From the NCBI GenBank assembly GCA_963763755.1, contig CAVXQE010000012.1, positions 62,001 through 126,000 on the forward strand: a DNA stretch of 64,000 nt. Direction: 5' to 3'. Made by a program: the position numbers and the translations under genes. Origin of the DNA: Gaiellasilicea sp963763755 (GTDB taxonomy: Bacteria; Actinomycetota; Thermoleophilia; Gaiellales; Gaiellaceae). Below the pieces are notes generated by a model. The model saw nothing but the letters and a program-made list of their open reading frames with translations, did not search any database and was not told the DNA's origin. Shown here piece by piece: positions 1-8,186 of this stretch. Each line of letters begins with the position of its first letter. Positions within the stretch are counted from its first letter, which is position 1.

Positions 1-2960
1 GTGCGTGGGCGGCATCCCAGAGCACCACCTCGCCTTCCCCGCCGCCGCCGGCGGCGGCGAGCGTGCTTCCCGTCCGGGCTGAACGCGACCCCGTCGACGC
101 CGTCCTGATCCTGGCCGCTGGCGAGCGCCGGGAGCCTGCGGTAGTCGTGAGCGGCGTCCCAGAGCACCACCTCCGCCGTCGCCGGCGGCGGCGAGCGTGT
201 TCCCGTCCGGACTGAACGCGACCCCGTAGACGAGGACGTCTTGGCCGACGGCGAGCGCTGCTGAGCCTGCGGTACTCGTGGACGGCGTCCCAGAGCACCA
301 CCTCGCCGTCGGAGCCGGCGGCGGCGAGCGTGCTTGCCGTCCGGGCTGAACGCGACCCCGTAGACGCTGGTCTGCCCGCTGCGAAGGGTCGCCGCGGCGC
401 CCGTGCGCTGGAGCGAAGCGAGCGCCGAGATCATGCTGCCTCTCGCCTGCGCGGTGTCTCGGGCGCGGTTGGCCTCGAGGCTGAGGAGCAGCGATGCGGC
501 GAGGTGCGTTGCAAGCTGGTCGTTCGAAGCCGACGCGAGCGCGACGGACCTCGCCGAGGCCGTCGCGCGCGTGGCGTCGCTGCTCTTCTTCAGCGCCCAT
601 ACGGCGAGCCCGGCGAAGAGGGCGACGAGTGCGAGCAGACCTGCACCGATGCGTACGAGCCGTCGCCGGAGCGCCCGCTGGCGCTGCGCCTCGGCCTCCT
701 GCTCGCGCAGCTGCTCGTACCCCTTCCGCCACTCGAGGATCGGCTCGGCGAGGACGTCGTGGAAGAGCTCGTAGCTGACTACGGTCTCGCCGGCAGGCGG
801 AGAGACGGAGCGGAGGATGCGGCCGCTCTCGCCGCGGCAGAGCTTCTCGAGCACGGCCGTGACCTCCGGCTCGGGCCGCCCCGTCCACTCGGCGAGGTCG
901 GTGGCGGGATGGGCGATCTTCGTCTTCGAGCGGGTGACGAGGTAGCGGAAGAGGTCCGCGGCCGCGGCCTGCTCTCCGGGTGTGAGCTTGCCGAGGGCTT
1001 CGAGCAGGTGGTTCTCGACGATCTGCTGCGCGCCGCCGAGCGCCTCCAGCCGGGCGAGGTCGAGGGTGTGCGCGCCGGCCTCGACCGTCGCGCGCCAGAG
1101 CCGCTCCAGCACGAGCTGGAGGAAGGGCGCCTCGACCCCGCCGGCCGCTGCCGCCTCGGGGCCGCCGCCGTTGCCGCTCTCGGTGAGCGCAAGCCTGCCC
1201 GTGGCGGCCGCCTCGATCACCTTCTCGGCCAGCGCCGGCTCGACCTCGTACGACTCCTCGCCGGGCGGCAGAAGACGATTCCACTCGCGTACAGGACCGT
1301 CGATCGCCGCACGAGCCGCCATGCGGTCGAGGTGGTCGACGCGGACGTAGTTCTCGAAGAGCGCAGGGATGCTGTCCTCGAAACGGTCGAGCTTCGCCCA
1401 GGCGTCCTCGCGCAGCGAGAGGATGAAGTTCACGCGCAGGCTGGGCTCGTTGACGAGGCGCGGGAACTCGACCGCGAAGGTGCCCTCGCCGTCCTCGGCC
1501 GCGTGGTAGAGGAAGTACTCCTCGAACTGGTCGAGCACGACGAGCAGAGGCCGCACGCGCTCGGTCCAGGCGCGGACGGCCTCGAGCAGCGGCTCGCCCG
1601 GTTGCCAGGGCGGTAGCTCCTCGCCGCCGAGCGCCTCGGAGCACGCCGCCCTGATCGTCTCGGCAAGCGCGGACAAGGGGTCGTCGCGCCAGCTGCTGAA
1701 TGCGCAGACCGCGAAAGCCGCCCGCTCCGAGCGGCCGGCCGCGATCTCTCGCACCTGTCCGTGCAGGTCGTGGACGACGCCGGCGTGGAGGACCGACGTC
1801 TTGCCGACACCGCTCGCGCCGTAGAGGATCGTCAACCGGGACGCGCGCAGGTTCGCGGTGATGATCGCCTTCTCGTCGTCGCGGCCGAAGAAGAACGCGG
1901 CGTCGCCCTCGCCGTAGGGGACGAGACCGACGAACGGCGTCGCCGGGATGATTCTGTTCAGACGCCGTGCAGAGGTGCGAGCGTGTCTGTCATGGCTGCG
2001 GCGCCGCGAGCGCGCAGCGCAGTGAGCGCCGCGTCGAGCCGCTCGACGTATTCGCTTGAGCGGCGCGTAGATGAGGTCGACGTCGCCGCGGCGGCTCCAG
2101 AGCTGCTGCTCGACCTCGCGCCGCGCTTCTTCGGCCTGCGCCAGCTGCACCGACCACGACTTGGTGCCGAGCTCGTTGCTGCCCCAGAGCTGCTTGAGGA
2201 TCACGCGCATGTTCCAGTCGCGCATCGAGTAGCCGAGGAAGAGAAAGTGGCTGTCCGACATCTTCGCCAGCAGCGTCGACGGAATCTGCTTGCTGACCGA
2301 TGGGCCTGCCAGGTAGTCGATGTAGCTGTCCTCGGTGAGGACGTAGCTGTCCCGTTTCTTGTCGAGGCGGTCGACCGCCCCGTGCAGCTTCAGGATCACC
2401 GGCCGCTCGGCGAGCGCGAGACCGCTGTACTTGTTTCCGGCCTTGATCGGCACCGGATCGCCGCCCGGCGGCCGATGCCAGAAGTAGCCCTGCAGCGGGC
2501 CGGGCTTCGCCTCGTACGAGACGACGTCGAACGGCTCGCCGGCGTCCTCGAACGCGCGCTCGACCAGGTCGTCGTAGTTCGTGGTCAGGACGAGCAGCTG
2601 CTCGTCGGCGCCGCTCTCGCGCAGAAGCCCCGGCAGACGCGCGAGCAGCCGGTGGAGCGAGCTCGGCGGATAGTCGGAGTCGAAGACGTCGCGGAGCTTC
2701 TTGTACAGCGGCCCCCCGCCGAGGACCGCGTCGAAGTACTGCGAGACCCACAACAGGTCGGGATCGCCGGGGTCCGGGAACTCGCTGTCCTCGGCGAGCG
2801 CCCGGGCCAGCTCACGGCCGCTCGGGGCGAAGCCGCCCAGCTCCCAGGAAGCCGCCTCCGGCCGGTCGCAGAGGTTCGCCCCCGCACCCAGGAACGGGAC
2901 GACGTTTCCGGCCGCGATCGCCTTCGCGACGAGCGAGAAGTGCCGATCATCGACGTCCAC
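1..2960 (-). CDS. SIR2 - STAND ATPase - transmembrane - WD40 multidomain protein (partial, frameshifted)
   Basis: Read on the minus strand from a GTG at 2960 (GGAAGGAG five bases upstream). Residues ~1-300 form a SIR2-like domain: FLGAGAN (~23-29), TTNYDD (~126-131), KLHGAVD with the catalytic-type His (~193), and GYSMRDWN (~243-250). Next comes an nSTAND1-type NTPase with Walker A GASGVGKT near 1800 and Walker B LLVVLDQFEE near 1535. A single hydrophobic helix follows (~620-690), then WD40 repeats with FSPDG motifs at a ~133-base period running off the window. Family knowledge: SIR2 domains fused to STAND sensors consume NAD+ in anti-phage and conflict systems; WD40 would be the sensor. Frameshifts near 2055 and 1958 (between SIR2 and STAND) and in each WD repeat (~333, 265, 185, 70) break the frame; they may be assembly errors. 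The defence role is inferred. A two-gene arrangement is the alternative. Confidence 0.8.
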   Translation of the reverse strand, partial: MDVDDRHFSLVAKAIAAGNVVPFLGAGANLCDRPEAASWELGGFAPSGRELARALAEDSEFPDPGDPDLLWVSQYFDAVLGGGPLYKKLRDVFDSDYPPSSLHRLLARLPGLLRESGADEQLLVLTTNYDDLVERAFEDAGEPFDVVSYEAKPGPLQGYFWHRPPGGDPVPIKAGNKYSGLALAERPVILKLHGAVDRLDKKRDSYVLTEDSYIDYLAGPSVSKQIPSTLLAKMSDSHFLFLGYSMRDWNMRVILKQLWGSNELGTKSWSVQLAQAEEARREVEQQLWSRRGDVDLIYAPLKRIRRAARRGAHCAARSRRRSHDRHARTSARRLNRIIPATPFVGLVPYGEGDAAFFFGRDDEKAIITANLRASRLTILYGASGVGKTSVLHAGVVHDLHGQVREIAAGRSERAAFAVCAFSSWRDDPLSALAETIRAACSEALGGEELPPWQPGEPLLEAVRAWTERVRPLLVVLDQFEEYFLYHAAEDGEGTFAVEFPRLVNEPSLRVNFILSLREDAWAKLDRFEDSIPALFENYVRVDHLDRMAARAAIDGPVREWNRLLPPGEESYEVEPALAEKVIEAAATGRLALTESGNGGGPEAAAAGGVEAPFLQLVLERLWRATVEAGAHTLDLARLEALGGAQQIVENHLLEALGKLTPGEQAAAADLFRYLVTRSKTKIAHPATDLAEWTGRPEPEVTAVLEKLCRGESGRILRSVSPPAGETVVSYELFHDVLAEPILEWRKGYEQLREQEAEAQRQRALRRRLVRIGAGLLALVALFAGLAVWALKKSSDATRATASARSVALASASNDQLATHLAASLLLSLEANRARDTAQARGSMISALASLQRTGAAATLRSGQTSVYGVAFSPDGKHARRRRLRRRGGALGRRPRVPQAQQRSPSAKTSSSTGSRSVRTGTRSPPPATAEVVLWDAAHDYRRLPALASGQDQDGVDGVAFSPDGKHARRRRRRRGRRGGALGCRPR

Positions 2961-3098
2961 GTCACTCCTTCCGACTGCTCGTCGGCTCGGACGCCGCAGA
3001 TCCTCGCCCTGACGCGATTGGACCAGACCCCGGCGCGGAGCACAAGTCACGCGAGCCGCGGGTGAAGGCCTGATGGTCGGCGCGCGCGAGTTTGTGGG

Positions 3099-3362
3099 TT
3101 AGCCGCCGCTGATCGCGGTGATCACGTCGACGCGCGAGCGCGGCGCGAGCGCCGTGTCGAGCCCGGCCCGCTCGCGGTCGACGTACACGTGGATGTGGTG
3201 ACGCAGAACAGGGCCCGGTTCGCACAGGCGGTCGCGAAGACCGGGCCACTGTTCATCGAGCCGGTCGAGCACCTCGTCGACGGTCGCAGCATCGATGTCG
3301 AGTCGGCGCGGCAGGCCGGCGAAGAGGGACGGGAGCGTGGATGGGAGATAGAGCTCGGCCAT
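3099..3362 (-). CDS. MoaD/ThiS-family ubiquitin-like small protein
   Basis: An 87-residue protein ending in the diglycine tail (ITAISGG) that marks MoaD/ThiS/ubiquitin-like sulfur carriers and modifiers. ATG at 3362 lies two bases after the TAG of the upstream Asp-box propeller gene, so the two are almost certainly translationally coupled. The length and beta-grasp-like layout (N-terminal strand, acidic helix around DEVLDRLDEQWPGL, basic strand HHIHVYVDRER) fit the family. MoaD/ThiS proteins are activated at the C-terminal Gly and carry thiocarboxylate for molybdopterin, thiamine or cysteine synthesis. No moaE, thiG or E1-like gene is nearby, so the target cannot be stated. Confidence 0.8.
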   Translation of the reverse strand: MAELYLPSTLPSLFAGLPRRLDIDAATVDEVLDRLDEQWPGLRDRLCEPGPVLRHHIHVYVDRERAGLDTALAPRSRVDVITAISGG

Positions 3363-3364
3363 GG

Positions 3365-4438
3365 CTACTCGACGATCGCCACCTCGACCGACGTGATGCC
3401 GGGCAGGTAGCTCGCGATCTCGCTCCAGCTCTCGCCCTCGTCGGCACTCGCAAACAGCGTGCCCGTGCTCGTGCCGAAATAGAGGCCGGGCACGTCGTGC
3501 GAGTCGATCGCCATCCCTTCTCGCAGCACGCCCACGTGCGCGTTGTGCTGTGGCAGACCGTCCGCGAGCCGCTGCCAGGTCGACCCGGCGTCGCGCGTGC
3601 GCCACACTGCCGCACTTCCGTCGGGCATGCAGCGGGCGTGGCCGGGGTCGAGTGGGATGACGTAGAACGTGTCGCGATCGTGAGGGTGCGCGGCCGCCGC
3701 GAAGCCGAACTCGGTCGGCAGGCCGTCGGTGATCTCGGTCCAGGAGCCGCCGCCGTCGTCGCTGCGGTGCACGCCCACGTGGTTCTGCTGGTAGAGGCGG
3801 TCGCTGTCGACCGGCGACATCACGAGCTTGTGGACGCAGTAGCCGACCTCCGGATTCTCGAGCGGCCAGTCCGCGCGCAGCCCGCGGTTCCGAGGCGTCC
3901 ACGACGTGCCGTCGTCGGTCGTCTCGAAGATGCCGATGCCCTGCACGATCGCCCAGTACCGGGACGGATCGTCGGGGTGCGGAAGGATCGCCGGCACGCC
4001 CAGGTGGCCCGGCGGCTGGTTCGCGGGATCGTTCCACGACTCGCTCCCCGGCTGGCCCTCGAGGGTCGTGAGGAGCGACCAGGTCTCGCCTCCGTCGCTG
4101 CTCTCGAACACTCCCGGCATCTCCACGCCGGCGAACAGCCGGCCGTTCGTCGCCGTGAGGCCCGACACCTTCGAGAGCTTGAGCTCGGTGTCGCCGTAGT
4201 TGAGCCCCTCGCTCGACTGCTGCCAGGTCTCGCCGAGGTCCGGGCTGCGCCAGACGCTCGAGCCATGCCATTCGCTTGCCGCGGCCGCGAAGATCACGCC
4301 GTTCTCGGCGCGGATCGCGTGGTAGATCGGCCAGCCTTCGCAGAACGGCCCGCGCAGCTCCCAATCCCGTCGACCCTCGTCACTCTCGAGCAGGAAGCAG
4401 CCCTTGCGGGTGCCGACCATCAGAACCGTCTTCGACAT
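3365..4438 (-). CDS. BNR/Asp-box repeat beta-propeller protein (sialidase-like fold, function unknown)
   Basis: About 357 residues with at least six Asp-box motifs of the S-x-D-x-G-x-T-W type: SPDLGETW, SSDGGETW, TTDDGTSW, RSDDGGGSW, RTRDAGSTW, SADEGESW. This predicts a six- or seven-bladed propeller as in sialidases and YCF48-like proteins. There is no signal peptide, so it is likely cytoplasmic. The classical sialidase Arg triad and FRIP motif are not evident, so glycosidase activity should not be assumed. Start chosen at the ATG 4438, eight bases after GGAGG, over the GTG three codons upstream. It is coupled to the MoaD/ThiS-like gene downstream, which suggests a shared but unknown function. 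Confidence 0.8.
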   Translation of the reverse strand: MSKTVLMVGTRKGCFLLESDEGRRDWELRGPFCEGWPIYHAIRAENGVIFAAAASEWHGSSVWRSPDLGETWQQSSEGLNYGDTELKLSKVSGLTATNGRLFAGVEMPGVFESSDGGETWSLLTTLEGQPGSESWNDPANQPPGHLGVPAILPHPDDPSRYWAIVQGIGIFETTDDGTSWTPRNRGLRADWPLENPEVGYCVHKLVMSPVDSDRLYQQNHVGVHRSDDGGGSWTEITDGLPTEFGFAAAAHPHDRDTFYVIPLDPGHARCMPDGSAAVWRTRDAGSTWQRLADGLPQHNAHVGVLREGMAIDSHDVPGLYFGTSTGTLFASADEGESWSEIASYLPGITSVEVAIVE

Positions 4439-4557
4439 CGATGTCACCTCCGGTTGCGACGATGCACGTACAAGTCTCCCACCTAGGACTTGCGCCGCGC
4501 AGGAAACTCATCGGTGAGACGAACGGGAAGCTCGAAGATCGACATAGGATTGGCGGC

Positions 4558-5754
4558 GTGACGGTGACACCCGAGACGGGACGCTGGAACGCGCTCGCCG
4601 CCGCCCGCACTCGGGGCGACGTCGGCGAGGGGATCGCGTCCGTCCTGGCGCTCCTCGGTCTGCCCGACCTGATCTCCTTTGCGGGCGGCTTCCCGGACCC
4701 GGCCACGTTCCCACGCGAGCGGATGTCCGCGCTCCTGCAGGAGTTCGCCGCGGCCGGCGAGGTCAGCGCGTTCCAGTACGCGCCGACGCGCGGTCTGGCC
4801 GGGCCACTCGACGCGCTCGCGGACCGGCTCGAGCGGCTGCAGGGCAGCCGTCCCGCCGACGACGAGCTGCTGATCACGAGCGGTGGCATCGAGGCGCTCG
4901 AGCTCATCTGCAAGTCGTACCTCGATCCGGGCGACCTGGTCATCGTCGAAGGCCCCACCTATCTGGGCGCGATCCAGGCGTTTCGAAGCTTCGAGGCGAA
5001 GCTCGTCGCCGTTCCGATGGACGAGCACGGGCTCCAGGTCGACGAGCTGGAGCGGCAGCTCGGGACTGGGCTGCGGCCGAAGCTCCTCTACAGCATTCCC
5101 GACCACCAGAACCCGGCGGGCGTCAGCCTGTCGGCCGAGCGCCGCGCGCCGCTCGTCGAGCTCGCGCGCCGGTACGGGTTCGTGATCGTCGAGGACGTCG
5201 CGTACCGCGAGCTCGGCTTTTCCGGCGACACGCTCCCGAGCCTCTGGAGCCTCGGCCCGGACGTCGTCGTGCAGGCGGGGACGACTTCGAAGACGATGTT
5301 TCCCGGCATCCGGCTCGGGTGGGCAGTCGGTCCCCCCGACATCGCGGCCCGGCTCGTCTCCGCGAAGCAGAACACGGACCAGTGCGCCGGTGCACTCGGA
5401 CAGCGGCTCTTCGAGGAATGCGCTCGGCGCGGGTGGATCGACGAGCAACTCGTGCTCTCGCGCGCGCTGTACGAGCGCAAGGCTGCCCGCCTGCTCGCGG
5501 CGCTCGAGCGCTGGCTGCCGGCAGAGGCGCGCTGGACGCACCCGCAAGGTGGGTTCTTCTCCTGGCTGACGCTGCCTCCCGGCGCCGACTCAGTCGAGCT
5601 CGCGCGGCGCGCGGTGGAGAAGGACGTCGGCATCGTGCCGGGCACGCTCTTCTTCCCCGACGGCCGCGGCGCGGACACGGTGCGGCTCTCGTTCAGCCTC
5701 GTCGACGAAGCGCAGATCGACGACGGCATCGAGCGGCTGGGGTCGCTGCTGTGA
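4558..5754 (+). CDS. PLP-dependent aminotransferase, fold type I (MocR/2-aminoadipate aminotransferase-like)
   Basis: A 398-residue class I/II aminotransferase. The probable PLP-binding lysine is K245 in the context TTSKTMFPGIRLGW. The substrate-arginine region is near the C terminus (DTVRLSFS), and the N-terminal ISFAGGFPDPATFP motif is typical of the LysN/2-aminoadipate/MocR branch. No GntR-type helix-turn-helix precedes it, so it is an enzyme and not a MocR regulator. GTG at 4558 is the chosen start; the reading frame is open further upstream but loses homology there. Its stop overlaps the GTG of the cupin gene, which in turn overlaps the SDR, so the three form one unit. The substrate is unknown. 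Confidence 0.88.
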   Translation: MTVTPETGRWNALAAARTRGDVGEGIASVLALLGLPDLISFAGGFPDPATFPRERMSALLQEFAAAGEVSAFQYAPTRGLAGPLDALADRLERLQGSRPADDELLITSGGIEALELICKSYLDPGDLVIVEGPTYLGAIQAFRSFEAKLVAVPMDEHGLQVDELERQLGTGLRPKLLYSIPDHQNPAGVSLSAERRAPLVELARRYGFVIVEDVAYRELGFSGDTLPSLWSLGPDVVVQAGTTSKTMFPGIRLGWAVGPPDIAARLVSAKQNTDQCAGALGQRLFEECARRGWIDEQLVLSRALYERKAARLLAALERWLPAEARWTHPQGGFFSWLTLPPGADSVELARRAVEKDVGIVPGTLFFPDGRGADTVRLSFSLVDEAQIDDGIERLGSLL

Positions 5755-6125
5755 GCGAGCACGGGGCAACGCACTACCGCTGGGACGACATGCCCAAGGA
5801 GGCGCTCAAGCCGGATCTGGCACGCAGGCTCATCTCGACCGACCGGATGATGGTGGCGCACGTGTACCTCGACAAGGGCTGCATCGTCCCGAAGCACTCG
5901 CACGAGAACGAGCAGCTGACCTACATCCTGGAGGGGGTCTTGCGCTTCCGGCTCGGCGAGGACGAGTCCGAGGTCGTCGACGTCTCCGCGGGTGAGGTGC
6001 TCCACATTCCCTCGCACCTCCCGCACATGGCCGAGGCGCTGGAGGACACGCTCGACGTCGACATCTTCTGCCCGCCACGGCAGGACTGGCTCGACGGGTC
6101 CGACGCCTACCTGCGTCACAAGTGA
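5751..6125 (+). CDS. Small cupin-domain protein
   Basis: A 124-residue single-domain cupin. The first cupin motif (PKHSHENEQLTYILEG) supplies two His and a Glu as metal ligands, and the second (HIPSHLPHMAEA) adds the last His. GTG at 5751 overlaps the aminotransferase stop by four bases, and its own stop overlaps the SDR start by four bases. Small cupins of this kind often act as metal-dependent isomerases, dioxygenases or ligand sensors. Position between a transaminase and a dehydrogenase suggests work on the same small-molecule pathway, but the sequence does not identify the reaction. Confidence 0.85.
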   Translation: MSEHGATHYRWDDMPKEALKPDLARRLISTDRMMVAHVYLDKGCIVPKHSHENEQLTYILEGVLRFRLGEDESEVVDVSAGEVLHIPSHLPHMAEALEDTLDVDIFCPPRQDWLDGSDAYLRHK

Positions 6126-6904
6126 AGCTCGGGCTCGAGGGACGCCGGGCGCTCGTCACCGGCGGCTCGAAGGGGATCGGCGCCGCGATCGCCCGTGAGC
6201 TCGTGGCCGAAGGCGTGAGCGTGGCGATCTGCGCCCGGAACGAGGACGAGGTGCTGGCGACGGCCGAGGAGCTCCGCTCGGACGGCGCCGTCGTCCATGC
6301 GCAACGGGCCGACGTCACCGATCCCGAGCAGGTACGCGACTTCGTGGCGCGCTCCGCCGAGGCGCTCGGCGGAATCGACTTCCTCGTCAACAACGCCGGC
6401 GGCGCACACCCGGGCACCTTCGAGACGCTCACCGACGAGAACTGGGTCGCCGACCTCGACGTCAAGCTGTTCTCGCTGATCCGCTGCTCCCGCGAGGTGC
6501 TCCCTCACATGCGCGCGGCGGGTGGCGGCCGCATCGTCAACATCGGCGCGGTCTACTCGCGCTACCCGGACCCCACCTTCTTCGCGACCTCGGTGAACAG
6601 GGCGGCGGGCAACTCGTTCACGAAGACCCTCGCGCTCGAGGTCGCCAAGGACAAGATCCTGGTGAACGGCGTCAACATCGGCTTCGTCACCACGCCGCAG
6701 TGGGACAACATCCACCAGCGGCGTGCCCCGGAGGTGCCACGCGACGAGTTCTTCGACACCTTCGCCGCCGAGGAGGTTCCGCTCGGCCGCTTCGGCACGC
6801 CGGAGGAGGTCTCGGGCCTGGTCGCGTTCCTGCTGAGCGAGCGGGCGAGCTACATCACCGGGGCTTCGATCGACGTCGCCGGCGGCATGGGCAGGTACGT
6901 CTAG
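6122..6904 (+). CDS. SDR-family oxidoreductase with altered catalytic motif
   Basis: A 260-residue short-chain dehydrogenase/reductase. It has the nucleotide-binding TGGSKGIG (13-20), the structural NNAGG near 90, and the C-terminal GASIDVAGG. At the catalytic YxxxK position the sequence reads T-S-V-N-R (156-160), so the usual Tyr is Thr and the usual Lys is Arg. The upstream Ser position is also unusual (NIGAVYS). Either it belongs to a divergent SDR branch with different chemistry or it is catalytically altered; the frame is clean, so this is not an indel effect. It overlaps the cupin by four bases and is followed six bases later by the DUF1684 gene. Confidence 0.85.
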   Translation: MKLGLEGRRALVTGGSKGIGAAIARELVAEGVSVAICARNEDEVLATAEELRSDGAVVHAQRADVTDPEQVRDFVARSAEALGGIDFLVNNAGGAHPGTFETLTDENWVADLDVKLFSLIRCSREVLPHMRAAGGGRIVNIGAVYSRYPDPTFFATSVNRAAGNSFTKTLALEVAKDKILVNGVNIGFVTTPQWDNIHQRRAPEVPRDEFFDTFAAEEVPLGRFGTPEEVSGLVAFLLSERASYITGASIDVAGGMGRYV

Positions 6905-6910
6905 CTCACG

Positions 6911-7543
6911 ATGGACGATGCGTTCGCGCTGCTGGACTGGAAGCGGCGTGTCTTCGCCCTCTATCAGTCGGTGCGCTCGACGCCCGATGCGGAAGCGGCA
7001 TGGAATCTGTGGCGAGAGGGTCGTGACGACCTGTTCCGCAAGCACCCGCAGTCGCCGCTCCCGGAGGCGGAACGCCGCGACTTCACCGGGCTCCAGTACT
7101 TCGACTACGAGCCGCAGCTGCGTGTGCTCGCCGAGGTACGCGCGGCCGAGCCGGAGCCGCGGCAGATCGGAGCGAGTGGCGGCCAGTCCGTTCTGTTCCG
7201 CCGCTTCGCGACCGCCTCTTTCACGCTCGACAGTCAGGAGCTCTCGCTCGACCTTCACTGGCTCGAGGGCTACGGCGGCGGCATCTTCGTCGCGTTCGCC
7301 GACGCGACGAGCGGCTCAGAGACCTACGGGGGCGGGCGCTATGTGCTCGACTCGGTCAAGGGCGCAGATCTCGGCCAGGACGGCGAGCGTCTCGTCCTCG
7401 ACTTCAACTTCGCCTACAACCCGTCGTGCGCCTACGACCCGAAATGGGTCTGTCCTCTCGCTCCGGCCTCGAACAGGCTTCCGATCGCGGTCAGGGCCGG
7501 AGAGGTCGTGGCCGAACCTTATGGCACGTATAAGCTCGAATGA
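6911..7543 (+). CDS. DUF1684 domain protein
   Basis: 210 residues matching the DUF1684 pattern: an N-terminal W-x(3)-R helix region, TYGGGRYVLDSVKGAD, and the C-terminal LVLDFNFAYNPSCAYD followed by WVCPLAP and NRLPIAVRAGE. The conserved Tyr/Asn/Cys block is intact. No signal peptide or membrane segment is seen. Function is unknown in the family. It lies in line with the aminotransferase-cupin-SDR unit and ahead of carbonic anhydrase with a short gap. Confidence 0.85.
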   Translation: MDDAFALLDWKRRVFALYQSVRSTPDAEAAWNLWREGRDDLFRKHPQSPLPEAERRDFTGLQYFDYEPQLRVLAEVRAAEPEPRQIGASGGQSVLFRRFATASFTLDSQELSLDLHWLEGYGGGIFVAFADATSGSETYGGGRYVLDSVKGADLGQDGERLVLDFNFAYNPSCAYDPKWVCPLAPASNRLPIAVRAGEVVAEPYGTYKLE

Positions 7544-7577
7544 AGTCCCGACGCCACCGCACCGAAGGGAGATGCCG

Positions 7578-8156
7578 ATGTCTGTTCTCGATGAGGTTCT
7601 GTCCGCCAACGAGGAGTACGCCGCGTCGTTCGGGGAGAAGAGCGAGCTCGCTCTGCCGCCCGCCCGAGGCTTCGCGATCCTCACCTGCATGGACGCACGG
7701 CTCGATCCGGCCAAGTACGCCGGCCTGAGCGAGGGCGACGCGCACGTGATCCGCAACGCCGGCGGCCGCGCCAGCGACGACGCGATCCGCTCGCTCGTGA
7801 TCTCGTACAAGCTGCTCGGCACGCAGGAGTGGTTCGTGATCCACCACACCGAGTGCGGCATGGAGTTCTTCGACGACGAGAAAATGCGGGAGATCCTCGG
7901 GCAGAGCCTCGAAACCGCCGAGCTCGGTGCCGACGGGTTCCGCGATGTCGGCAGCGGCCCGGGCTCCACCGAGGCCCGCTACATCGACTGGCTCACGATC
8001 TCCGACCCGGAGCAGTGCGTGGCGGAAGACGTCGCCCGGATCCGCGCCCATCCGCTGGTGCCGTCGCGGATTCCGATCTACGGCTACCTCTACGACGTGA
8101 AGACCGGGCGGCTCGTCGAGGTGCCGGGCGCAACCGCGGCGGGCCGAGCTTCGTAA
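7578..8156 (+). CDS. Beta-class carbonic anhydrase
   Basis: A 192-residue beta carbonic anhydrase that interconverts CO2 and bicarbonate. Zinc ligands are visible as the C-x-D-x-R motif (C37, D39, R41 in TCMDARLD) and H-x-x-C (H90, C93 in HHTECG). The stretch HVIRNAGGRASDDAIRSL is characteristic of the mycobacterial Rv1284-like type. Start chosen at ATG 7578, six bases after AAGGGAG; an in-frame ATG two codons earlier is too close to that site. It is expected to be cytoplasmic, supplying bicarbonate for carboxylation and pH balance. Confidence 0.93.
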   Translation: MSVLDEVLSANEEYAASFGEKSELALPPARGFAILTCMDARLDPAKYAGLSEGDAHVIRNAGGRASDDAIRSLVISYKLLGTQEWFVIHHTECGMEFFDDEKMREILGQSLETAELGADGFRDVGSGPGSTEARYIDWLTISDPEQCVAEDVARIRAHPLVPSRIPIYGYLYDVKTGRLVEVPGATAAGRAS

Positions 8157-8186
8157 AGCGCGGGTCACGCGGCACACTACGCGGGC

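Noticed and set aside
1..350. Regularly spaced ~25-base repeats resembling a CRISPR array
   Set aside because: Period is ~133 bases and the repeats translate into WD40 FSPDG blades; the interval sequences are also homologous.
1940..1975. In-frame TGA between SIR2 and STAND parts as a second recoding site
   Set aside because: The frame after this TGA is not homologous to anything; the STAND sequence continues in another frame, so this is a frameshift.
330..3065. Long plus-strand open frames across the first 3 kb
   Set aside because: They are Arg/Ala/Gly-rich antisense frames of the SIR2-STAND-WD40 gene and have no recognisable domains; the minus strand carries clear motifs.
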